Assembly (NCBI RefSeq): GCF_000715075.1 | Contig: NC_134082.1 | Coordinates: 60,041,466-60,105,465 of the forward strand | Source: Nicotiana tabacum | Lineage: Eukaryota; Streptophyta; Magnoliopsida; Solanales; Solanaceae | DNA length: 64,000 bases | Direction of reading: 5' to 3' | Shown: positions 51,624 to 64,000 of the stretch, in pieces | How the letters are laid out: each line of letters starts with the position of its first letter | How positions within the stretch are numbered: the stretch's first letter is position 1 | Notes under the pieces: model-generated | Told to the model about the DNA's origin: nothing | Database searches by the model: none | Seen by the model: only the letters and a program-made list of their open reading frames with translations | Position numbers and translations under genes: made by a program

Positions 51624-54600
51624 CTACTGTCCAGTGTTCCCTAGAAGTCGCTCTACCGCAGCGTGCACATTCCCTGCAGTGGCAATAAGTGCCCGGATAT
51701 TTTCTTGAGTGTCAAAAAAACCCATTTCTTGTAACTGGGCTAACTGAGTGGCGTATAATTCCTCTGGGGGCACTACAATAACACATCAAGAGGAAAATGA
51801 GCATAGGTCATGTCAGAGAGAGAGAGAAAGAGAGACAGACAGCGAGAGAGTAAAATAACCATTGGATCTGTTGGGTACACCCAATCCCCCCGTCCCAAGT
51901 CCACCGAACATGTTCATCAGCATTTCCATTCCCATGTTGTCAAATGCTGCAATTATTAAAATCATCTAGCTGATATGAGTAAAACTAACCAATAATGCAC
52001 ACAAAATTGCATTGTATTTCTCCAACCTTAATTGTACATAGTATTTCAACAAACTCAAAAAGATAGGCTGAATATTGCTTCTATCAGCATAATAAATTGC
52101 TATCCCTTTCAGTCAACAGGGAAACCTAAATATCAGAGTTTCACAGTCAAAAAAATGATTTGAAACTTAAAATCACCCATCAATCTAATCACGAATCTCA
52201 AATCAGTGACTCATCTGTTTTAAATTCTGTTCTATTCAGGTCCATTTTATTCCAGTACTAAATAATTTATCTTTTACGGAATATTATAGATTCCCTACTT
52301 AAAATAAACATTAGAGATTCCCTTAAAGTAGAGTTATCCTAAATCTCGTACATATCCTTATTTGAACAGATGAGTCTCTAACAACAAAAAGAGATTTCTA
52401 GCGAACACTTGACCAGATTTAAGTCTAACAACGCATATACGGATTCTTTGCTTTGATTGTATCATTTTTTGGGCTAAATCCATATTAATTTTGAGACTTG
52501 CAGGTCCTTTTACTAATCCCTTCTTCCATAGTTTTAGGTTTTCCTTGTCTTCTTTTAGCACTTTCAATCATCAGGTTGTAGCACATCAGTCTGACTAGTG
52601 CATATGGAGGGGTCTACTTAGGAGATGGAAAAAATGACCTCTCGTCTTATCCTCTATGTTTGCTACTTACATCCTTTGTAAGACGTGATATTTTTAATCT
52701 TATAAGACCTCGTATGACCGCACACCATATCTTACATATGCATTTTTATAAAATTTGGTGTTATTTATCTTGTGGATATACAAATGGCTTTAAAATTCCT
52801 ACATTCATTCCCATATAAGGTTGTTGATCTCACAGCCATTGCATAGAACATGTGCTTCATTTTGTTAGGCATCCACATAGATCATAACTCTCTTAAAAGT
52901 TAAAACTCCTCCATGTAACGATCCTCTTTTAATTTGTGTTGCGCCTTCATATATCACATCATTCTACTCACATATATGATCCTAAATATTTGAATTGTCT
53001 ACATTTATGTGCCATTATATCATCTAGTCTCATCTCACTGCTATTATTATAACTTGCAGCGAATACAGCTCGTCTTATTTCTACTTATCATAAAACTAGA
53101 GTTCTTCTCCCAGTTCCCACTTTTAGTTGACTTTATCACTAATTAAGATGTTAAAATCATCTACAAATAGCATGCGTCATGGAACCTTTCTTCAGCTTAT
53201 CCATAATTGGCCTAAAGTAGTACATGCGGATCCCTAGAGTAAACCACTTGGGTACTGATTTGTATCTCGTCTCACTATTCACACTTATGCCACTCCTCTA
53301 TTTTTTGAGATTGTCTACCAACCTTGAACCCTTGAACTAGTAGTTTGGAGAGAACTCCCCAACCACTATGAACAAGGATGGCTGGTCATATGCCACTCCT
53401 CTGTACATTTCATTTGTGACGTTTATATATTTTATTTGAATTCATTTCTTTTAAATCCTCAAAGAACCATTTTTCTCATCCTAAGAATTTCAAACAATAT
53501 TCTTAACAAAAATATAAACTCTGTTGTAGATCTAACAAGCAAAAATCCGAATGAGTTTTCTGTCATCCTTGTAAATTTTAGAATCCTTATGCAATAAAAC
53601 AAAACTAAGAAGTAGGTATCTCAGTTGCCTAAACAAATTTTTTGGCAAAATATTCATGAAACATATGGTAAATAAATGTGCATAAAAAAATATTGTAGTA
53701 TTCCTAGCAGGCCAGTTCTGCATCAAAATATTAGTCTTAAGCAATGCTTGGAAATAAGTGTAAGAAAATTTATTTGCTGCAGGATAATATTATTAAACAA
53801 GCGACCATTTCCCTCCCAGCCTAATTCAAAACAACCTAAGGGTGTATTACTCTTATAAGGATATCAAATTGGGAGAAATAGAGAATAAAATTTCACCTGT
53901 TCGGCCAGCATCTTGACCCTGTCCTCTGCAAGTGGGAAAGACACTTTGTCAGAAAAGATAAACATAATGCAGAAATTACTCCACTGATACAAATAATCAG
54001 AATAAAGATCTAGAGCCACTCACAAGTTCATCAGTTATCCTTCCTAATTAGAAAGGTCTAGACTACTCTTTGGCAAGTGAAATATGAGAATATGTAAGAT
54101 GATAATTCTTTTTCTTTGGTGAGTGTACTAAACAAATGGTGAGTAATAATGAGAATCCAAGGAGATGCATATCATCATATCAGATAAACCATGAAGTGTG
54201 AGATTCTCTGGCCAAGGAAGCTTCACAGATATGTCCAGACTTACTGGTTTGTTTGCTGCCGACCAAGTTGAGACAATAGCCCTTGCTGTAGACTCATAAC
54301 TTGCTGAAAGGGAGAAGAATTATAGTCAAAAAAAATGTCAGAACAGTGTTTTTTTTTAAAAACAAATAAGGAAAATGCACCCAAAGAGTTGCGCACTCAT
54401 CAAGTTTTATGTCCAGACACATATCAAAAGGCTTCTTTCTGTACCCTGGGTGCTCCAAATAGACAGGACAATAACTTTTATATTATAAGGAATTAAGGAT
54501 GGAAAATGTTCAATCTAGAATCTCTTACATTGTGCCCAGGAAACATGTTTGATGAATCAGTGACACTTAACCAGTAATACAAGAACCAACTTAGATCATG

Positions 54601-57600
54601 TTCAAAGTAATTAGATATAGTAATATGTTACTCCATTTAATGAAATGAAAACGTATAACAGTTTCAATAATAATAAATCTGAAGTACAGTTTCTATATTG
54701 AAACAATAAAATACAGTTCCTACCGTATCATACATGACACTAAAATCTGTGAAGTTTACTTATGGTAAATGAACATTGTCAGAGCATTGTTTATTTAGTA
54801 AGAAAGTGAATCTAAGTGAGTAATTACAAGGGGTGGAAGGTAGATCAAGAATTGTCCAATAAAAGAAAAGAGTAACATATTTGTTTGAGTTTTTCCTGTT
54901 GCTCTTTTCCCCTCCATTTTCCATAGTAAAACTTTCTTTTATTCTTTTTCCTTCCAGCTGCCCAACGTTAAGATTTAGTGCCTTCCAATATGACAGCTTG
55001 ATGAGCATGGTTACACTAAGGCTACATCTACATTTTTGATACACAGTGAGGCATTTCTAAACTTAGTTGATAAGCATGTGACCCTTGAAACAATCTGATT
55101 CAAGTTCTCCCCAGATAGATCTGCAAAAGCTCAAGGCAAATATATAGGCTTCCAGAGAAGTAAATTTGTATTTTTTTGTTTCCTTTTCGCATTATCTTTT
55201 GCTGCAGCAATTCTACTAAGCGTATTTCTAATAGTACTTTGACCTTTTTTAAAAATAAGGAAATAGATATGCACCAGCGGTGAATCAAACCGGGTCTACA
55301 CCGTATAGTACTTTTAACCTTTTTGAGTTACGGTATAACTTTTATCTTTACATATCAAAAAAAGAATGTGATGCAATTTTCTAAATTTGCTACAACTCAT
55401 GCACCATGTATGCACTCCAGAGGCCAAACAAGCACGACATAAAGACATCAATTACCTGCATTGTCTCAGGGGACGTCAACTGACGAATAAATTCAGGGTT
55501 TTGCATCATTTCTCTGAGATGGGGGTTGGAATCAAGCATGCTTCTTAGCTGCGGGTTGAACCCAGAAATCTAGCCACCAAGATGCTCAGGAAATGAGACG
55601 CTTGACAAGAAATTTTCCACCACAAACGAAAACAAAGAACCAAGAAAGAAGAAATAAAGCCTTAAACTCACTGACAGCAACTTTAGTTCAAACGAGTAAA
55701 TAAATACCTGGTTCATGTACTGAGGATTTGAGAGGAGAGACTGCATCATCTGTGAGATGGCTGGATTCTGCATTAACTGATTTAGAGAAGAGGCATCAGG
55801 CATGCCGCCTAGCATTCGCTGCAAATCTGGCAAAGCGCCAAAGCCACCAAGAGGGGGTGCCCTAGTATCCGCAGCAGCATTTGACCTAGCAGTGGTATTC
55901 ATTTGGGCGGCTCCAGCTGCAAAAATAGTTGAAGAAGATACCCTGCTTATCAGAAATAATTGAAGATCAAAACAACAATAAAAATAAAGCAAGATTACAA
56001 ATGCTCAATCAACACACTGAGAGGAAGTCCACTGGATAAAAAAGATCTCGGCTTCTGATTAGCGAAAGGCCCCTAATAATACTACATAATTAGATTCTCC
56101 ATATTAAATATAAAACTGTTTTTACTAAATTCTGATAAGATTATGCTAACTTTGAAATATTAACTAGAAAAGAACAAAGAAGAAAAAAATGGCTGCAGAA
56201 AACAAGTGTTGAATTGTACAAGCTCTAAGCACAAATTGCACAAGTATGACTTCATGGCACCCTCAGTAGCGAAGATGCATGAAAGTATCTCCAGAAGAAC
56301 AAAAAAAGAGAGATAAAAGTTGCTTTTTTAATATGCAAAGAACCCTGAGTCAACAGAATAGGAGATGAACAGGTTTAAACTAGCAGCTAAAACAGTTGTA
56401 GAACATGAAATCGGTAGAAGCTTACTGCCAGCTGATGCCCAAGGATTCGGAAGTGGATTAGTATTGGGAGCGGGAGGATTAGCAGTTGTCTCAGAACCAG
56501 TAACTGGAGGACTAGTTGCCTGATTTCCGGCTTGCCCACCTTGGGCTCCCAAAAGAGCTGCGAACGGGTTTGCACCTGAATCATTTCTTGTATCTCCAGC
56601 CATGGTTGTTGCATTCAGAAATGGCTCTTGAACATTTTCATACATGCGCCTTAGCATGTTAAATCCCTCAGGAGAGGATTCAATGTTGCTCATTGCCCTG
56701 TCAGTATTGCGCATCATCTCACGCATAATTTCAGGATTTCGTGCAGCCTCCATTGTCTGGCGAAGAGTAGAAGGGTCATTGAGTATGTGAGCAAGCTCGG
56801 GATTACGATCCATGATCTCTCGCATTTGAGGATTGTTCATAATCAAGTTGCGGATGATTTCTGGGTTATTCATTAGATTCTGAACAAGAGGCATATTCAT
56901 CATATCTCTCATCATGTCGGGGTTTTGAGTCAGCTGCTGCTGGACCTGCTCAAAATCTGGAAGACCAGCTCCAAACGGACCACCACCACTTCCAAGTCCG
57001 GGAAAGAGTGGAGCTCCACCTACTCCTGCAAATGGCCCCCCTACATTTGGCGGGGCATCCCCTGGTATATTCTGATTAGTATTTGGATTTCCAGCATTGG
57101 TTGCACTAGCGGAAGCAGCAGCGGCAAAACCTCGAACCAGATGAACTGTGTGATCTGCCTCCAGACCTGTTTGCCACAAAAATAAAATAAGATCGCTAAG
57201 ATTATCAGTCTGACAGCCTGATAACATGCAATAAGCAAGCAGATAAGAGAGTAAGATTGGCCCCGCATCCTGATAGCATTTTATTTTAAAACTCAATATT
57301 GAATGTAATGCGGTGATAACTAACCAATCATGAAATGGATCAACTTGATTGGCATCAAAGTAGCATCATGTTGCAGAAACGAATCAGAAGCTAACTAGAT
57401 TTTTTTTTTTTTTTGGTGCGCGCCCAGAGTGTGGGGGGGGGGGATCCATGCCAAATTTAATTTACTTAGTAAAGTGGGAACTGAGCGCCAACAACAAAAT
57501 TTACAGTCTCTACTGTATGCAGTTCCAGGTGCATATTTTATCCTCTAACAAAAGAGCCAAAGACCCCAGTACCACTGAATCTTTCCTCTACACTTTTCTC

Positions 57601-58833
57601 CACTTATTGACCTTTACCTATTTCTTGTCCAAAGACAAACCATGATATAGTACGGAGTATTTGGTAATCAAACGAGTAAGATCTTTGTCTATTAGAATTG
57701 AAATGCGGTGCTTCCTAATATATTAACACCTTATTTATCAATTATTTCCATCTATTCGGGAAACAATACAGACATAGAGGCTATATTTGCACTTCTAAAT
57801 CGAGAAAGTATTAAGAATACCTTGTAAAGGTAATCCTACCTACCAAAGATGGAGCAAAATGGGCTCATATCAAAGTGTTGCACTGAAGATTCGTATCTAA
57901 GATCTCAAAGTTATTCAATCACTAGGAAATCTCCTTTACGGCAGTCAAAGAAGATACTTCTCCGTTCCAAAAATTCACAACATCCTCTAATATTCCCAAT
58001 GAATTATTTTCCAAAATTAAGACTCCCCTCCAGTTCGGGAAACAGCTTCTACGTGCATTCTTTTTTTATTCCTTAAAACAGCTTCCTATATTCACTTATT
58101 TCAACACTGGACAAATTCTTAACATTATTCCTCAAAATCGCCGCTTTTTTACTGCCCCAGTCATCACTGGGGCCATGTATTAGCAAATCCCAAAAACTAA
58201 TACACTGTTTATGAGTTGAACAGAAAAATTCATGAGCAAACAGTACGACACCAATTGATGTCCCTGGCCTTCATATTAGCCTAAGAAATCTAGACTTTTA
58301 AACATTTATGCAAACAAACATAAAAACATTTAAAGATACAAGAACCTTTTTATATCAAGAAATACGATAAATAAAGCAGGATATTTATAACATTTACATC
58401 ACAAAACCCTAACTAGCTTATTATTGAGGTGCAATTGATTGATTGATCAGCAACATAACAAATAAAAAGTATACTTACCTAATACAAATAATTCAGCATT
58501 AACAACAAAATGCGACAAGAAATTGCCTACCTATATTGCGCAAAAAAGGAACAAAAACAATTAGATATAATTAATACCGTAGCTTGTTAGGGTTTGGTCG
58601 TCCTTTAAGATCCGGCCTTTATAGATCAACCTCTGCTGTTCGGCAGGGATATCGGACGGCTGAGAAAGGACGGACTTGAATGATCCGACGGTGGAATCGA
58701 GGCTCACTTGAACGGAAAATTTGGAGCCATTGGAACATCGAACGTTGATCGTAACTGTTTCACCACCACCGCCGGCGTTATTCTCGGCTACTTCATCTTT
58801 GACCGTTGTAGTAGTAGTATCGCCTCCGCCCAT
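51624..58833 (-). CDS. DSK2: Ubiquilin / DSK2-like ubiquitin receptor, eight exons
   Basis: Exons on the minus strand: 58833-58578, 57166-56426, 55916-55708, 55569-55456, 54303-54245, 53925-53897, 51946-51860, 51772-51624. All junctions are GT-AG and the phases join into 1644 nt (547 residues plus TAG), the usual ubiquilin length. Residues about 26-98 form a ubiquitin-like domain ([28 protein letters not shown]). Met/Asn-rich STI1 repeats lie at about 157-235 ([18 protein letters not shown]) and 352-440 ([32 protein letters not shown]). The C-terminal UBA domain (about 503-545) has LQEMGF and AAVERLLGN. Family knowledge: the UBL docks on the proteasome, the UBA binds ubiquitin chains, and STI1 regions bind hydrophobic clients or ATG8, so it is a cytosolic/nuclear shuttle for proteasome or autophagy. 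The start is the first ATG ([10 protein letters not shown]) downstream of a TATA box; an upstream in-frame ATG at 59061 lies before that TATA. Confidence 0.93.
51810..51850. repeat. GA-rich microsatellite in ubiquilin intron 7
   Basis: An imperfect (GA)n run of about 40 bases lies within the 87-base last intron, next to its 5' splice site on the minus strand. Confidence 0.8.
51947..53896 (-). other. Large intron 6 of the ubiquilin gene
   Basis: The 1950-bp intron between the 29-bp exon 6 and exon 7 is the largest in the gene. Its middle (about 52340-53440) has a different character from the flanking AT-rich intron sequence, with many near-coding stretches in both strands, and may be an old transposon fragment, but I could not identify the family. 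Confidence 0.4.
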
Positions 58834-58989
58834 ACTCAAATCAATCTCGATTGAATTGGTGAGAGCGGAGAGTATGGAGTTTGAATGAGGGATCGGTGGG
58901 GGATGGAATTGAAGCCCTAGCTCGGAGGATTTCACACTTACAGGGAAGAGAGAGTTAGAGAGAGTGAAAAATGATGGGCTATTTGTTTG

Positions 58990-58998
58990 ATATATAAT
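58990..58998 (-). promoter_or_regulatory. Probable TATA box of the ubiquilin gene
   Basis: The minus strand reads ATTATATATC about 160 bases upstream of the start codon, with a pyrimidine-rich leader (CTCTCTAACTCTCTTCCC) between. Confidence 0.55.
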
Positions 58999-59061
58999 GT
59001 AGTAATGGGGCAAATAACAATTGTTGTATATTACATAGTGTGAATCAATACTCGGTTTCAA

Positions 59062-59750
59062 TTTAAACGAAGTAATTTAACTCAAATATAAAGTTTAAGA
59101 AAAAAAGATATTTAAAATATTTGATCTTAAAAATTTAAGGGATAAAAACTTTATAGGGCCATAATATTTTTGTGGCTATAAAAAATTCTCATCAAAAATA
59201 ATTAGTTACAATTTATTATGTCATGTCCGATCATGAGTAAAAACTTATGCTGATGTATATACCAAATTTGATTAAGTTAACCATAGAAAATAAACTAACA
59301 TCTACTAGAGAATTTTTTTAAATAAAAATTTGAGAAAGAGTAATAAACAATCATTGTATATTTTTGTCTTCATAAGATCCTGAAAAAATCAATAAAGATA
59401 GTATTGTGCTTGTATTCTCACAGTGTACTTATCATAATATATTAAAAATTATTTAAGTAATGCAATAAGGGTATACTTGGAACAAAATTTATTTAAGAAG
59501 AAAGAAGGGGAATTAGGGTACTTAATGGAAAATGTATTAGCCCTGATTGGCTCACTTACGATAGTGTCTTCCTTTCGATATCTTTGTTATGGAACAACGA
59601 AAATAGCTAGAAAATATTTAAAACTATTTATTGTATTATTATTTAAGATTAAATAAAAGATAGATTATATAATTAAAATGTTAAAGTATCATTTAATTAT
59701 TGGCTTGGTATATACACCGGGTGTGGATAAGTTCCCCCCCCCCCCCCCGA
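59062..59750. other. AT-rich intergenic sequence upstream of the ubiquilin gene
   Basis: Nothing recognised except a run of about 16 C at roughly 59733-59748, which marks the edge of the repeat that follows. Confidence 0.4.
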
Positions 59751-60330
59751 TCATATGAATCATTTAGCTATTCTTGTATTCATGAATTGTCGAGGTTTGT
59801 GAATATGAAGTATTGATGATTATCTGTTTGTACTGGTAGTTCATTGATGTTCTATACGCATTAATACCTTTTGTGTTGAGATTACGGAATTTGATTGTGT
59901 TGAGTTATTCATATTAATGAGTTGATATTGGAAACGGGTTGCGCGCCGCAACAGTATTGAAATGAATTGATAATGGGAACGGGTTGCATGTCGCAACAGA
60001 TATTGATATGATATTTGGGATCGGATTGCACACTGTAATAGCTATAGTAATAATATTTGGATCGGCTTGCGCACCGCAACGGAATATGATGTGTTGTACT
60101 ATTTGTAGATGTAGTGCTCTATTTCTGTACGGTGATATAAGGTTATGAGATGATGTTATTATGGTCCCCTTTGTTAGTTGACCTTCGGGTCGCATTCTTA
60201 TGAGTTACTTGCTTTCTCTATATTTTCTGTTGTCTTTTATTATTATTCGTATAGGTTTACGGTGAGTGTCTTGTCATAACCTCGTCACTACTTCGTCGAG
60301 GTTAGGCTCGACACTTAGCTTATCAATTGA
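59750..60330 (+). mobile_element. Fragment of a gypsy-type LTR
   Basis: The segment ends with CGTCACTACTTCGTCGAGGTTAG-type sequence that recurs in the LTR at about 62983-63010 (TTGTCACTACTTCTTCGAGG), indicating a related LTR in plus orientation. Neither LTR end nor internal region is present, so it is a fragment. Confidence 0.5.
59920..60085 (+). repeat. Short tandem repeat with GGGTTGCGCGCCGCAAC-like core
   Basis: Four diverged units of about 45-58 bp each contain a variant of GGTTGCGCGCCGCAACAG (at about 59937, 59982, 60024 and 60065) separated by TATTGATATGA-like spacers. Similar words (GCGGCGTGCAG) occur inverted in the LARD-like LTRs at about 6255-6345 and 18890-18940. Confidence 0.75.
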
Positions 60331-60576
60331 CATAAATTTTTTGCTTATTACCCTTTTAATACTCATCGATAAATATATAAAACATTATTCCTAAATTTAG
60401 TATCTTTTACATATTTATCCTTTTATTCGGAACTCTTTTATCATTTAAATCTATCAATAATATTTTTAAGTATAATTTAATTATGTAAATTATTTATTTC
60501 AATTAATTCAAAGTATAAGTTTTCTTGCACTATCTCTATTTTTCTCTTTATACATTATCTTCCCTACTATGAATTT

Positions 60577-63492
60577 TGCAATTATCCGACCGATCGTTTT
60601 GAGATTTAGCGCGTCGTTCAGCGGTTTGAGGCCATGAGTAGCTTCACTTCAGGTATTATGACTTGTATGCATGGTCCAAATTGATTTCCGGGAAGTTCGG
60701 AGTTGATTTGGAGAGAAAATTCTCATTTCAGAAGCTTTAAGTTGGAAGAATTAATTAAGGTTGGATTTATGAGTAAACGACCTCGGAATCGGGATTTGAA
60801 GGTTCCAAAAGGTTCGTATGATTTCGGACTTGGGCGCATGTTCAGATCGGGTTTTGGATGACCCAGGAGCGTTTCGGCTCCTATTGTGGAAGTTAGCATT
60901 TTGGAAGAAATTCATAAATTGGGGTTTGAGTGCATTTCAATGTTATCGGTGTCCGTTTGGAATTCCGAGTCTGGGAATAGCTTCGTATGGTGATTCTGGT
61001 ACTGGGAGCGCGTCCGGAAGTGGATTCGGGGTCCGTACGTCATTTTGGGGGTATTTGGCGAAAGTTAGAAATTTGAAGGTTTTTGAGAAGTTTGACCGGA
61101 AGTGAATATTTTGGTATCGGGGTCGGATTCCAATTCTGAAAGTAGAATGTGACTTGTGTGTAAAATTTGAGGTCAATCGGACGTGATTTGATAGGTTTCG
61201 GCATTGAATGTATAAGTTTGAAGTTCTAAAATTCATTAAGCTTGAATTGGGTTGCGATTCGTGATTTCGATATTGTTTGATTTAATTTGAAGGCTCGATT
61301 AAGTTCGTAATGTGTTTTGGGATTTGTTGGTAGGTTTGGTTGAGGTCTCGGGGGGCCCGAGTGGATTCCGGGCGGTTAACGGATCGAATTTGGATTTGGA
61401 GGAGGAGCTAAAGAAGCTGGGCATCTGGTGTAATCGCACCTGCGTGAAGAGGGCCGCAGGTGCGAGCCCGTAGGTACGGGAAATGGCTCGCAGAAGCGGA
61501 AGGGACCAAGGTTGCTGAGAACCGCATGAGTGGAAGAGTATGCGCACCTGCGATGGCGTATGTGCGAGGTTAGTAGCCGCAAAAGCGGCAATGGCCGCAG
61601 GTGCGGAAGAAGTGCCGCAGAAGCAGACGCGAAGGAGCGGCTAAGGAGCCACATGTGCGAAATTTCGCTGGGCAGAATGATTTTAAGAGCGAGATTTGGC
61701 TCTTCTTCTCTCATTTCTCATTTGGTTAGGGCGTTTTTGGAGAGCTTCAACGGGAGACTTTCATCAAACAACACAAGGTAAGTGATTCTCACTCATTATA
61801 AATTAAATACATGGTTTGTATAAGGATTTAAACATGGAAAGTTGTAAAATTGTGGGGTTTTTTGGTATAAAACCTAGAAATTGGTATTTTTCAATTTTGA
61901 CCACGAATTTGGGCATGAAATTGGAAATAAATTATATATTTGAGTTCGTGGGGTTATCGGTAAGGTTTATCTTCAAAAAATTTTGAAATCCGGGCACGTG
62001 GGCCCGAGTGTGATTTTTTAATCGACTTTTTGAACGGAGTTAATTTGTTATAAATAGGATTATAATGAGTATTAGAGTATATATTTATGGAATTGCTCAT
62101 TTATTGACTAGTTTTAGAGTGTTGGGCATCGATTTGAGTTGTTTGAAATGCTTGGGAGCTGACTATGGAATTTTGAGCGAGGTAAGTCTCCTTTCTAACC
62201 TTGTAAGAAGGAATTAACCCCATAGGTGAACCAAATTAATATGTGCTTCTATTTGTGGGGGCTACGTAGGCACGAGGTGACGAGAGTCCGTACGTAGTTA
62301 CTAGTTATGTTTATGTCCGTATAGTTTTAGGTTTACATCATGCCTTGTTGATATTTTTATTTGATTTGTGGTTATTATTTGCCTTGAGAAGGAGCAAGAT
62401 TGAGGTTGTGTATTAATTGTCTTGAAAAGAATTGAAATTAAGGAATTTAAGATTTTAAAAAAAGTTTTCATTTGAACTTCGTATTTTTGAAAAAAAATTG
62501 AGGAATATTATAATAACTTAAGAAATCTATGTGTAACTGTGTCGCAATTATATTTCGCGAGCGGGGTAAATTTCCACTAATATCATGGAACGGTTGTTCG
62601 CCTCGACAGGTTAAATAGATGCATCTATGGTTCGTGTTGTTCGACCCTCGGTAGTGCACAATTTATATTTATATATTGGTCCGGGCAGTTCAACCCTCGG
62701 CAATTCACATGTTATATTTATATATTGGATCGGGTCGTACGATCTCGGCATGATTTGCGCATGATTGAATTGATTACTTTGGAATTTACAATAAATGATA
62801 TTGCCTTTTTGGCCTGAGATAAATTGTTAAATAATGAGAAATAAATTTGGAGATTTCTTAATAATAAAAGAATTTCTTACTTACTTCAAAATATTGAGCT
62901 TGCAACCGTTTTATATAACCCATGTTTAAATTATATCATTGGTATTTTATTTATAACCCATAGTAAGTGTCGGAGTCGACTCCTTGTCACTACTTCTTCG
63001 AGGTTAGACTGGATACTTACTGGGTATGCATTATTTTTGTACTCATACTACACTTGCTGTATATTTTGTTGTACAGGCACATGTATGTCTAGTGGCCTTG
63101 TGGACGCAACGACGTGGTTTTTATAGGGATTTAAGTGAGCTGCATCTTATGCTACGATTTGCAGCCAGCAGAGTCTCCTTCATAGTATGTATATTTTTCT
63201 CTCTTGTCCAATGTTGTATTCCGGACAGATGATGTATTTTATTTTATTTTTTCTGGTTGATGCTCATACACTTGTGACACCAAGTTCTGGGATAATTATG
63301 AATTATTCACTATTAAGATTGTTAAGAAAATTATTATTTACTCTGAAATTTCCATCTCCTATTATGTAATTGAAGGCGAACTATGATTTTAAGAATACTA
63401 AAAAGAGAACCAAATTAATTAAACTATTGTTGGCTTGCCTAACAGTAGTGTCTGGCGCCATCACGATCTCTAATGGATTTTGGGTCGTGACA
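60577..63492 (+). repeat. 5' LTR (family B) of a gypsy/chromovirus-like retrotransposon
   Basis: It begins TGCAATTATCCGACCGATCG and ends TTTTGGGTCGTGACA, directly before a primer-binding site, giving about 2.9 kb. It corresponds in inverted orientation to the solo LTR at 8361-11689. A CGCAGGTGCG-rich tract lies at about 61430-61650. The start is less certain than the end because its TG..CA edge is diverged. Confidence 0.7.
61430..61650. repeat. Cluster of CGCACCTGCG / CGCAGGTGCG words
   Basis: Words such as GCACCTGCG, CGCAGGTGCG, CGCAGAAGC and CGCAAAAGCGG recur every 15-30 bases, the counterpart of the cluster at 10720-10970. Confidence 0.7.
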
Positions 63493-64000
63493 ACATGGTA
63501 TCAGAGCACTAGATTCACTTAGGTCTCACGAGTCATGAGCGAGTCTATTAGAGTCTTGCAGATTGGTATAGAGACGCCTGTACTTATTTTCGAGAGGCTA
63601 TAGGGCTATTAGGAGCAGTTCCCTTCTTGATTCCTCATCGTGCGATTTGATTCCCTTGAGGCTTATGCTTTTATTTTCTTCCTATTCAATCTTACCCGAC
63701 GTGAAACGCTTGTTATAAATTGGGAATCGAGGAAGTTGTAATGGTAATACATATGTGGTGCAGGATGTTTCTCCCTGCGTATTTGATTGGGCTATTATAA
63801 TCGCATTGCGGAAGGTCGTTATGCTGTTTCGGCTAAGTATCGATATTACCCAAGGTTTCGAGATTTGGCATTGATTGTTATAACGATTTGTGCGTTGATG
63901 TGGCATAGTGTTTGTGTAATGGTAGGATGTTTGTCTATGCGTCGAAGTAGTGAATGACTTGGGAGGAGGTTTACTCAGTTTATGATTCAGAGATTCAGTA
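63493..64000 (+). mobile_element. Leader and start of the interior of the right-end gypsy element (runs off the window)
   Basis: After the primer-binding site the sequence shares TCATGAGCGAGTCTATTAGA, GTCTTGCAGATTGGTAT and TTCGAGAGGCTATAGGGC with the leader of the LARD-like element on the minus strand at 17690-17872. No gag start is visible before the window ends, so it is not known whether this copy encodes proteins. Confidence 0.7.
63496..63507 (+). other. Primer-binding site of the right-end gypsy element
   Basis: TGGTATCAGAGC, three bases after the LTR end, complementary to initiator methionine tRNA. Confidence 0.9.

Noticed and set aside
56387..57268. Alternative open frames over ubiquilin exon 2
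   Set aside because: They are out-of-frame readings of Met/Asn/Gln-rich STI1 repeats; the joined exon frame explains the region.
57400..57445. T and G homopolymer runs in ubiquilin intron 1, and similar G or C runs near 12460 and 59735
   Set aside because: Simple homopolymers, prone to sequencing error; no functional claim is supported.

Overview
The window is plant nuclear DNA: spliced introns, AT-rich intergenic sequence and dense plant LTR retrotransposons. The transposon families (Tnt1-like copia, an RTE-type LINE whose 3' tail resembles that of the TS SINE, and long gypsy LTRs followed by a TGGTATCAGAGC primer-binding site) point to Solanaceae, most likely Nicotiana. That placement is inferred from sequence recall, not from a search.

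Positions 1-40030 form one large nest of transposons that can be ordered from target-site duplications (TSDs). The host layer is a decayed Tnt1-like copia (pol remnants 271-818 and 4107-5099; 3' LTR 5190-5313 plus 39630-40030). A CACTA transposon ends at 270. A MULE-type element (819-4106, 9-bp TSD) split the copia pol gene and was itself split by a hAT-type element (1984-4078, 8-bp TSD) carrying an AT-rich minisatellite. A minus-oriented element resembling a LARD (large retrotransposon derivative: LTRs of about 3.1 kb, noncoding interior of about 3.9 kb) sits in the copia LTR (5314-39624, TSD GAAGT). Its 3' LTR contains a long solo LTR (7653-13248), which contains another gypsy LTR (8361-11689), which contains a LINE fragment. 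Its 5' LTR contains a complete but decayed Sirevirus-like copia (20338-38943, TSD CAGTA). That element was in turn hit by two long solo LTRs of one family in opposite orientations (26203-30155, TSD TACTT; 30658-35091, TSD GGGAG).

From 40031 to 50000 there are small or truncated elements: a MULE-like element with a palindromic tandem array (40553-41535), a 5'-truncated RTE LINE (42241-44558) with a hAT MITE in its tail, a non-autonomous Helitron (45456-46719), a MITE (46876-47073) and a hAT-like element (49066-49807). Among them is one host gene, an intronless single C2H2 zinc-finger protein with an EAR-type DLNLPPP tail (47344-48066, minus).

The main host gene is a DSK2-type ubiquilin (51624-58833, minus). 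Its eight exons could be reconstructed with GT-AG junctions and a continuous 547-codon frame running UBL, STI1 repeats, UBA. Ubiquilins shuttle ubiquitylated clients to the proteasome or to autophagy. The right end (59750-64000) returns to gypsy sequence: an LTR fragment with a short tandem repeat, then a plus-oriented 5' LTR (60577-63492), primer-binding site and leader that continue past the window edge. The leader is recognisably related to that of the LARD-like element. I found no new biochemical system. The notable content is the dated nest of insertions and several unusual repeats inside the elements.
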